64,000 nt of DNA from Streptomyces sp. ALI-76-A (GTDB lineage: Bacteria > Actinomycetota > Actinomycetes > Streptomycetales > Streptomycetaceae): assembly GCF_030287445.1 (NCBI RefSeq), contig NZ_JASVWB010000002.1, positions 310,001 to 374,000 on the forward strand, written 5' to 3'. Of this stretch, positions 57,917 through 64,000 are shown in pieces; positions within the stretch are counted from its first letter, which is position 1; each line of letters starts with the position of its first letter. Position numbers and translations under genes: made by a program. The notes under the pieces are model-generated. The model did no database searches and had not been told where the DNA came from. It worked only from the letters and a program-made list of their open reading frames with translations.

Positions 57917-60634
57917 CTATCCGGTGGTGTCAGGAGCGATCGAACGCAGTTGTGCGTCCGCCCAGTCCGCGTGGTCGAAGTTGATGCCGTCGCCGCCGTC
58001 GGTGACGCGCAGCGTCAGGCGCCGCACTCCACTGACGTCGACGTCGAGTGCGCGAGCGGCGTCCGCGGGGGTCATCACCTCGGTCCGTGCGAGCAGTTGC
58101 CCGTCACCGACCACTTCGAAGACGACCGTGGCCGTGCCGCCGACCTCGTCGTCGACACCCACGTGAGCCCGGAACCGGTCGTAGGCGCCGCGGATGTCGA
58201 CGGACACCTCGGCCGTGGCATGCATACCGAGGCCTTTGTCGTACGCGGTGCCGCGGATGCGCAGGGGACCGCCGTCGCCTCCGGCGTTTTCCCCGTTCGA
58301 CGTGTCGCGTTCGACCGGCCCCCAGCCGTTGCGCTCCTCGACGAACGGCAGATCGCTCACGTAGTCCACTCCCGGTGGTGCGACGAACACCCGTACCGTC
58401 CGCTCCTGACGCAGCGGGGGGACGCCGGCTTTCTCGCCCGGAGCCCAGTAGGCGGCGCTCACCACCACGTCGTGGTAGCCGTACGCCGCGTCGGACGGGA
58501 CGTGCACGGTGGCGCGTGCGCCGATCGCGGCGCCGGTGGCGAGTTCACCGGCGTGAGCGGTGCCACCTGTGACCGTCCAGCCCTGCGGGGGGCTCACGCG
58601 CACCGTGGCGTCGCGCACCGGACCGAAGTCCTCCACCTGGAACGTGCCTTCGACATCGACCGTCTTCCCCGGGTCGGCTTCCGCTTTCTTCGGTGTGGCC
58701 GACAGGACGGTCAACGGCACGCGGTCCACGGGCCGGTCGCACGTGGCACGGCCGGGCAGGGCCCGGCAGATCAGAGCGGCGAAGCCGCCGCCCGCCGACG
58801 TGGGGACCGACAGCACATCGCGGCGGTCGGCGACCTTGGAGTCACGCACCAAGCCGCCCGGTCCGTCACGCAGAACCTCCAGCCGCCAGCGGCCGGCGCC
58901 GAGGAAGTCCAGCGGCACCCGGCGCGTGGCAGGCCCGTCGCCAGCGCTGACGTCGCCTACGAACCAGCGGTCGCCGTGACGCCGTGCGAGGGTCGCCCCG
59001 TCACCGGGGTGCCCGGACAGCAGCCGTGTCTCGTCCCAGACGGTCGGTACCTGCTCGAGGAACCGTTCGAGCTCCGGTCGTGACCGGTATGCCTCCACCG
59101 AGCCGGCGAAGTTCTGGAAGCCGGACTCGTAGACGACCGACAGGGCCAGTTCCGCGGCCTCCGAGGTGTTTCGGGTGCCGAACTGGAATCCCATGGGCGT
59201 GTAGTCCATGGATCCCACCACGTTCCGGGTGTACGGCAGTGTGGTGATGTCGGCGAGAGACACATTGCCCTGCTCGGCACCGTAGACCGCCTCCATCGAC
59301 ATGACGTGCGGCCAGGTGCGCTGGATGCCGTGCGGGATGGTCGACCCGTGGAAGTTGACCAGCAGTTCCCGCTCGGCGGTCGCCGCGAGGATGTCGTCGT
59401 ACCAGCGGAAACGCTCCTGGGCGTCCGAATCCATGAAGTCGATCTTCAACCCGGCCGCGCCCCACCCCTTGACCCTGCCCAGGGTCTCCTGGCGTTCGGC
59501 GGCCGTGTCCAGATCGGACCAGTGCATCCACACCAGGATCTTCACACCACGCCGCTGCGCGTACTCGATGAGCCGCGGCATCCAGTCCTCGGTCTTCCAC
59601 CCGTCGTCCACCAGCGTGTACTCCCAGCCGTGGGCGGCGCTGTAGTCGACGAACCGCTGCTGGGTCTCCAGGCTGCGCTGCGCGGAACCGAAGCCGGCCA
59701 GCCAGGACCACGCGACCTTGCCCGGACGGATCCACGAGGTGTCCGTCACCCGGGAGTCGGGCGCCAGGTCGTCGGTGAGGGTGGACTCCGTGACGGTGGC
59801 CAGGTCACCGATGACGGCGGTGCGCCACGGGGTGGCCAGCGGTCCCGCCGAGGCGACGCGTTCGTCGGCGAGTTCCACGGTGTACCGGCCGCTTCCGGCG
59901 TCGTGCGCGAGACGGCTGCCGGCATAACGACCGTCCACGTCCGACTCCGTGAGCAGGACGTAGGACTCGCCGACCCGGAAGAGCGAGGGGTACGCGTAGT
60001 CGCCTGCCGCGGCGTCCGCAGCGGTCGTCTCGGTGCGGGGCCGTTCGTAGTTGGGCGTGTACGGCATCAGCCACGCCGCGGCTTCGTCCGGCACCTGGAA
60101 GGCGGAAGCCTCGCCGAGCACCCTCACCTCGTCGTCGCCGGGCAGGACATAGCGGTAGGCGAACCCGTCCTCCGAGACACGGACGACGAGGTCGAGCCGG
60201 GCACCGTCATCCTTGGTGAAGGAGAACCGCGCCTCGGTCATATGGGCCACACGCCGGCGCTGCTTGCCGGTCGTCGTGGAGTACCGTTCGGTCACTTTCC
60301 GTACCATGTGTCCACGAAACCGCAGACCGGCGGTCAGGTCGGAGGCATCGGTGGTGATGCCGACCGGGGCGGGTTCGAGCACGGTGGTGCTGCCTCGGCG
60401 TACGCCCAGCGACAAGGTGCCTCGTGTGTCGTCGAGTTGCAGATGCGCGGTCAGGGCCTCGCCGGGCTCTCCCGCCCTGTACGTCACGTTCCACGACGTG
60501 GCCGCCGCGCTCCCGGCGGCCACGGCCTGGGGAGTGGGACTCGCGAGTCCCACGGTGGCGCTCACGGCTGCGGCGAGCAACGCCAGCAGTCTGCGTCTGA
60601 ACCGGTGCGTTCCTGCGTGCACGTAGGCCTCCAT
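57917..60634 (-). CDS. GH97 alpha-glycosidase with NEW3 and NPCBM domains, secreted
   Basis: 905 residues from the ATG at 60634 (MEAYVHAGTHRFRRRLLALL), giving a signal peptide with cleavage near AVAAG. The GH97 N-domain lies about 40-300. The catalytic barrel, about 300-620, contains WMHWSDLDT, GLKIDFMDSDAQERF with the Asp expected as nucleophile of the retaining (alpha-galactosidase-type) subgroup, and MSMEAVYGAEQGN with the acidic partner. Then a NEW3-type beta domain (about 680-770) and a C-terminal NPCBM domain (about 790-900; YDKGLGMHATAEV). It probably removes alpha-linked galactose or glucose from extracellular glycans, together with the GH92 mannosidase 141 bases downstream. Confidence 0.85.
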   Translation of the reverse strand: MEAYVHAGTHRFRRRLLALLAAAVSATVGLASPTPQAVAAGSAAATSWNVTYRAGEPGEALTAHLQLDDTRGTLSLGVRRGSTTVLEPAPVGITTDASDLTAGLRFRGHMVRKVTERYSTTTGKQRRRVAHMTEARFSFTKDDGARLDLVVRVSEDGFAYRYVLPGDDEVRVLGEASAFQVPDEAAAWLMPYTPNYERPRTETTAADAAAGDYAYPSLFRVGESYVLLTESDVDGRYAGSRLAHDAGSGRYTVELADERVASAGPLATPWRTAVIGDLATVTESTLTDDLAPDSRVTDTSWIRPGKVAWSWLAGFGSAQRSLETQQRFVDYSAAHGWEYTLVDDGWKTEDWMPRLIEYAQRRGVKILVWMHWSDLDTAAERQETLGRVKGWGAAGLKIDFMDSDAQERFRWYDDILAATAERELLVNFHGSTIPHGIQRTWPHVMSMEAVYGAEQGNVSLADITTLPYTRNVVGSMDYTPMGFQFGTRNTSEAAELALSVVYESGFQNFAGSVEAYRSRPELERFLEQVPTVWDETRLLSGHPGDGATLARRHGDRWFVGDVSAGDGPATRRVPLDFLGAGRWRLEVLRDGPGGLVRDSKVADRRDVLSVPTSAGGGFAALICRALPGRATCDRPVDRVPLTVLSATPKKAEADPGKTVDVEGTFQVEDFGPVRDATVRVSPPQGWTVTGGTAHAGELATGAAIGARATVHVPSDAAYGYHDVVVSAAYWAPGEKAGVPPLRQERTVRVFVAPPGVDYVSDLPFVEERNGWGPVERDTSNGENAGGDGGPLRIRGTAYDKGLGMHATAEVSVDIRGAYDRFRAHVGVDDEVGGTATVVFEVVGDGQLLARTEVMTPADAARALDVDVSGVRRLTLRVTDGGDGINFDHADWADAQLRSIAPDTTG

Positions 60635-60849
60635 CGAGTCCGGTAGCGTTGTCGGTTCGCTTTCTCTCAGCCCGCCAGGCGGACTGTTGCTTCTGATCTC
60701 CTTCCTGGCATCCCACCCCGCGGGGACGTGCTCCTCAGGCCACGACGTGACGGCGAGGGAGGTGCGTCGGATGTGACCTGTGGCCGGGACGCGGAGTGAC
60801 ACATAGCGGGCCGCGCTGTCGGTGCGCAGGACTCCCCCGCGCCGTCAGT

Positions 60850-61386
60850 CGTGCCGCGCACGTGCGGGTACGGCCGTCCCCGCTGAACTCCGCCCGCGCT
60901 GCCGGGCGGGACCGGGGGCGTGGACACCCAACTCCTCCCGTCCGGTGTCGCCCAGGAAACCGCCGTCGAGACCGTGCGGCATCCAGCCGCCGGAGTCGGA
61001 ATCGTCTCCCGTGCCCGACCCGGCTGGGCCGGCCCTGTTCGCGGGCGACGGTGTCGACGGTGCGGCGCGTCACCTCGTCGAGGTCGTCCCACGGCAGCCG
61101 GGCCGCCAGGACGAAGCAGGACTGGAAGGTGGCGTCGAAGAGCCGTTTCCCGCCCCTGCTGTTCGGACCAGCGGGTGTGGGTGAGGAGGGCGCGGTCGTG
61201 GGTGTCGGAGACAGGGATCGTTTCCTGATCGGGCCTGGCCGCGACGCTCCTGGCGGCTGCCGCTGCCGCTGCCTCGGCCACGGCCTGCTCTGATCCCAGG
61301 ACGAGCGGGGAGGCGGTCAAGGCGGCGGAAACGCCGAGGAGTTGGATGAGGTGACGGCGTGTGAACTCCGCGGCTGGCTGCGGCAT
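60850..61386 (-). pseudogene. Tat-secreted protein gene, deleted and frameshifted
   Basis: The N-terminus is a clean Tat signal, FTRRHLIQLLGVSAALTASP, and continues to LLTHTRWSEQQ (to about 61155). The next homologous piece, FDATFQSCFVLAARLPWDDL and DEVTRRTVDTVARE, is in a second frame (about 61150-61040). A third piece, GDDSDSGGWMPHGLDGGFLG, is in yet another frame (about 61015-60910). The order is that of a large secreted carbohydrate-locus protein of Streptomyces whose exact family I cannot name; most of its length is lost. It is followed by GH97 and GH92 in the same direction. Confidence 0.6.
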
Positions 61387-61660
61387 GCGGCGGCGACCTT
61401 TCCGTCGACAACGTTGTCAAAGGGCCACGATCATTCTTCGGGTGCACCATGGGCACGTCAAGAGGGCCGCCGCTCGCGTTCCCCCAGGACCCCGGCGACG
61501 CGACCAAGGCGCGGCATGCCGTGCGCTCGCCCCTCATCCACCACAACCCCCACTGCCGCGGCGCGGACACCCAGAACGATGCGGCCGACGGCGAAGCCGC
61601 GGTCGGCGAGGCACCCTCGGGGCTGGTTCCGGACCGCGCTCATCCCCTCCCGACCCCCGC
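61387..61660. other. divergent intergenic region of the glycosidase and ABC transporter loci
   Basis: No gene is visible. It holds the LacI-type operator on the left and leads into the metalloregulator-type box on the right. The open frames are GC artefacts. Confidence 0.4.
61407..61418. promoter_or_regulatory. LacI-family operator GACAACGTTGTC
   Basis: A perfect 12-bp palindrome, extended by T and A on the flanks (TCGACAACGTTGTCAA), 20 bases upstream of the start of the degraded Tat-protein gene. The central CG with TTGACAA half-sites is the classic shape of operators for LacI-type sugar repressors. It probably controls the glycosidase operon. Confidence 0.7.
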
Positions 61661-61690
61661 TATGCAAATGAAAACGGTTATCGCATATCC
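61661..61690. promoter_or_regulatory. Fur-family metalloregulator-type box
   Basis: TGAAAACGGTTATCG at 61668-61682 has the 7-1-7 dyad layout of Zur/Fur boxes (TGAAAAC-G-GTTATCG, 5 of 7 pairs). It sits in a strikingly AT-rich patch, TATGCAAATG...ATCGCATA, that also has outer TATGC/GCATA arms. It lies about 60 bases before the solute-binding protein ATG. The regulator could be Zur, or Nur, which in S. coelicolor controls a nickel transporter of the same ABC family. The choice is inference. Confidence 0.5.
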
Positions 61691-61741
61691 TCCCGTTGAT
61701 GTCCTCTTGATCGGCACAACCGGAAGGCATGAACGCGAACC

Positions 61742-63250
61742 ATGAGAACCCCCAGCCATCGGCTCATAGCCGGCCTGCTCCTCGCTCCGCTCCTCACCGG
61801 ATGTTTCGCCTCCGGCAGCGAGGGCGCGTCCTCCTCCGGCTCGTCCGCCTCCGGGGAAGGTGGCCGCCTTCGGGTGGCGCTGGCCTTCACGCCGACGGAG
61901 AACTTCTCCCCGTACGGTTACGACGCCTTCAACCTGTCCCGACTGGGTGTCGCCGAGGGCCTCACCAAGCTGGACGCCAACGGCACCGCGGCCCCCGCGC
62001 TCGCCGAGTCGTGGACCAGCGAGAAGAGCGGCCTCAGCTGGCTGTTCACGCTGCGCGACGCGAAGTTCCAGGACGGCGAGACCGTCACCGCGCAGGCCGT
62101 CGCCTCCGCTCTCACCCACGCGGCCCGGGCGGAGCCGGCCCCCGCCGCCCTCTCCGGGGTGAAGCTGACCGCCCAGGCGGTGGGCGAGGACCAGGTGCGG
62201 GTCAACACCGGCGAGGCCGACCCGGTGCTGCCGCTGCGCATGTCGAACCCGAGCCTCGCGGTGTTCTCCCCGAAGGCGTACGCGAAGAAGGGCGCCGTGA
62301 GTCCGGTCGGCACAGCCACCGGCCCCTTCCGACTCACCAAGATCACCGGTGACACGGCGGCCACCCTGGACCGCTTCGACGACTACTGGGGCGGCCGCGC
62401 CCAGGCCCCCGGCATCGACGCCACGTTCGTCGCCGACGGCACTGCCCGCGCCAACTCCCTGCGCACCGGGCAGACGGACATCGCCGAGGCCCTCCCCGTG
62501 GCGCAGATCGCCTCCCTGGACAAGGGCACCGTCCATGAGACGAACACCGCCCGCAACACCAGCCTGTACCTCAACACCAAGTCCGGCGCCTTCACCGACG
62601 CCGGCCTGCGTGCCGCCGCGCGTGAGGCGATCGGCACCTCCGTCATCGCCAAGGACGTCTACGAGGGACACGCCGAGACCGCCCAGGGCATCTACGGTCC
62701 CGCCCTGAACTGGGCGGCGGGCAAGCGGATCGAGCCCACCGGGCGGGCCGAGGTCGCCGAGCCCGGCGGTAAGAGCATCACCATCGCCACCTACACGGGC
62801 CGGCCCGAACTGGCCGAGGCCGCCCAGGTGCTGCAACAGCAGCTGCGGAAGGCCGGGTTCAAGGTGAAACTCGAGGTCCGCGACTACGCACGACTCGAAG
62901 GCGACCTGCTGGCCGGGAAGTTCGACGCCGCCGTCGCCTCCCGCAACGTGATGCTCGACACCGGCGACCCCGTGTCCGTCCTCGTCAGCGACTTCACGTG
63001 CGACGGCACCTACAACCTGTCGCTGCTGTGCGACAGGAACGTCGACAAGGCCGTCGCGGACGCCCAGGCCGTGGCCGACCCCGCCAAGCGGCAGGATGCC
63101 GCCATGAAGGCGGAGGCGGAGATCCTGGGCACCGACGCGGTGGTTCCGCTCGCGCACCTGAAGGTCGCCACCGGCATCCGCGCCTCCGTGCAAGGCGCCC
63201 TGCTCGACCCGTACGAGCGGCAGTTGATCGGAACGGGGACCCGGCGCTGA
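61742..63250 (+). CDS. ABC transporter solute-binding lipoprotein, family 5 (nickel/peptide/opine type)
   Basis: A 502-residue SBP_bac_5 protein. The lipobox is LLAPLLTGC (Cys 21), followed by a Ser/Gly linker. Family blocks follow: GLTKLDANGTAAPALAESW, FTLRDAKFQDGETVTAQAV, GTATGPFRLTKI and the RTGQTDIAEALPVAQI segment. Family 5 proteins bind peptides, nickel chelates or metallophores such as opine zincophores. The metalloregulator-type box upstream favours metal or metallophore uptake over peptides. A permease gene follows immediately. Confidence 0.87.
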   Translation: MRTPSHRLIAGLLLAPLLTGCFASGSEGASSSGSSASGEGGRLRVALAFTPTENFSPYGYDAFNLSRLGVAEGLTKLDANGTAAPALAESWTSEKSGLSWLFTLRDAKFQDGETVTAQAVASALTHAARAEPAPAALSGVKLTAQAVGEDQVRVNTGEADPVLPLRMSNPSLAVFSPKAYAKKGAVSPVGTATGPFRLTKITGDTAATLDRFDDYWGGRAQAPGIDATFVADGTARANSLRTGQTDIAEALPVAQIASLDKGTVHETNTARNTSLYLNTKSGAFTDAGLRAAAREAIGTSVIAKDVYEGHAETAQGIYGPALNWAAGKRIEPTGRAEVAEPGGKSITIATYTGRPELAEAAQVLQQQLRKAGFKVKLEVRDYARLEGDLLAGKFDAAVASRNVMLDTGDPVSVLVSDFTCDGTYNLSLLCDRNVDKAVADAQAVADPAKRQDAAMKAEAEILGTDAVVPLAHLKVATGIRASVQGALLDPYERQLIGTGTRR

Positions 63251-64000
63251 AACGTACAACCGGCACGACGAGCGGCGTTCCCGCCGCCCTGCGCGTCCTC
63301 GCGCGGAGCGGCGGCCCCACGCTGCTGTGGCGGACCGTGCTCGCCGCCTCCCTGGTCCTCGGGATCGGCCTGCTGCCATGGCTGTCCCGCACCGACCCCG
63401 CGCTGACCGTACTCAAGGCCCGGTCCGCCGAGCGAGATCCCACCCCGGAGGCCCTGGCCGCCGTACGGGACGAACTCGGCCTGGCCGACGGCCCGATGCG
63501 GCTGCTGGCCCGCTGGCTCGGCGGGCTGCTGCACGCCGACGCGGGCCGCTCCTGGATCTCCGGCACCGAGGTGCTGCCCGGTGCCGCCCAGGCCCTTGGC
63601 GTCTCCCTGCTCCTGATGGCCGGATCTCTCGCGGTAGCCGTGGGCACGGCCGCCGCGGTGTGCGGTCGCAGCCTGTGGCTCGGCTCCCGGCGCCGGCTCG
63701 GCGCACGCGCCCCCGGCGGCACAGTGACGGCCGTGCTGGCCGCGCTGCCGGAGTTCCTCGTCGCCGCCGTCCTCGCCTCGGTGGTCGGTGTCCAGCTCGG
63801 CTGGCTGCCCGCGCTGGGCTGGTACGGCCCGCAGTGGATGGTGCTGCCGTCGCTCGCCCTCGGCCTGCCCGCCGGGGCGGTCCTCGGGCGGATGCTGGAC
63901 GACCTGCTGCCCGGCGCGTTCGCCGAGCCCTGGGCGCTGGCCACCGCCGCCCGCGGTATCCCGCCGGGCTCCGTGGCCCGCATGGCGCTCCGGCGCTGCG
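63247..64000 (+). CDS. ABC transporter permease, DppB/NikB type (partial, runs off the window)
   Basis: An open frame from 63247 to the window end (about 251 residues). It overlaps the solute-binding protein stop by 4 bases as CTGA, so the likely start is CTG 63247 (LKRTTGTTSGVPAALRV); no in-frame ATG or GTG lies near. The first membrane segment is TVLAASLVLGIGLLPWL. The periplasmic loop has DELGLADGPMRLLARWLGGLLHADAG, the typical NikB/DppB pattern. Further segments include LGVSLLLMAGSLAVAVGTA and the start of the EAA loop near the edge (ATAARGIPPGSVARMAL). Confidence 0.8.
   Translation, partial: MKRTTGTTSGVPAALRVLARSGGPTLLWRTVLAASLVLGIGLLPWLSRTDPALTVLKARSAERDPTPEALAAVRDELGLADGPMRLLARWLGGLLHADAGRSWISGTEVLPGAAQALGVSLLLMAGSLAVAVGTAAAVCGRSLWLGSRRRLGARAPGGTVTAVLAALPEFLVAAVLASVVGVQLGWLPALGWYGPQWMVLPSLALGLPAGAVLGRMLDDLLPGAFAEPWALATAARGIPPGSVARMALRRC

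Noticed and set aside
55424..59083. Plus-strand 1219-codon frame across GH92 and GH97
   Set aside because: It spans two genes read on the other strand, which is not plausible for a real protein.

Overview
The window is high-GC actinobacterial DNA, very probably from a Streptomyces chromosome arm. Three things point there: the strong third-position G/C bias, rare in-frame TTA codons, and Streptomyces-type gene families (a docking-domain modular PKS, a citrulassin-type lasso peptide, STAS/MEDS anti-sigma pairs, and degraded IS5, IS481, ISKra4 and IstB elements). Many pseudogenes and IS remnants lie between the intact loci, so the region reads as accessory and frequently rearranged.

Layout. 1-8500: VOC, IstB and P-loop remnants, a LysR regulator, a VOC/IS481 composite remnant, a divergent oxidoreductase/MerR pair with two matching operators, a cydB fragment next to a 169-bp palindromic mini-element, a small secreted protein, a secreted NlpC/P60 hydrolase, and an internally deleted LAL-type LuxR regulator. 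8525-41088: a compact type I PKS locus with an HxlR regulator, an MFS exporter, an acyl-CoA-dehydrogenase-like flavoprotein, a P450, an FAD monooxygenase and three PKS genes. 41299-41710: frameshifted metallophosphoesterase and LacI remnants. 42133-46713: a complete lasso peptide cluster (A, C, B1, B2, D). 47100-49345: an IS5-family transposase interrupted by a mini-element, a VOC protein, and SUKH-like and ISKra4 remnants. 49552-55130: a PLP dehydratase, a STAS and MEDS/HATPase pair, a Tat-type FAD oxidoreductase and a lytic-transglycosylase-like protein. 55427-61418: GH92 and GH97 glycosidases, a degraded Tat-secreted protein gene and a LacI-type operator. 61660-64000: a Fur-family-type box, then an ABC solute-binding lipoprotein and a permease that runs off the window.

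The PKS reads colinearly on the minus strand: KSQ-AT(methylmalonyl)-ACP loading; module 1 KS-AT(malonyl)-DH-ER-KR-ACP; module 2 KS-AT(malonyl)-DH-KR-ACP; module 3 KS-AT(methylmalonyl)-dead KR-ACP; module 4 KS-AT(methylmalonyl)-dead KR-ACP-TE. The inferred enzyme-bound chain is a C11 acyl thioester with two methyl branches, one alkene and two unreduced keto groups beside the thioester. Such a 1,3,5-tricarbonyl would cyclise readily to a hexenyl dimethyl 4-hydroxy-2-pyrone, or to a 3(2H)-furanone after oxidation. The P450, the PHBH-type monooxygenase and the acyl-CoA-dehydrogenase-like enzyme are the candidate tailoring enzymes and the MFS protein the candidate exporter. A TTA codon near the start of the dehydrogenase gene suggests bldA-dependent expression.

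The lasso cluster encodes a 36-residue precursor whose predicted 15-residue core LLGRSGNDRLILSKN belongs to the citrulassin family. Residue 9 is the Arg that becomes citrulline in that family. No peptidylarginine deiminase is encoded in the window.
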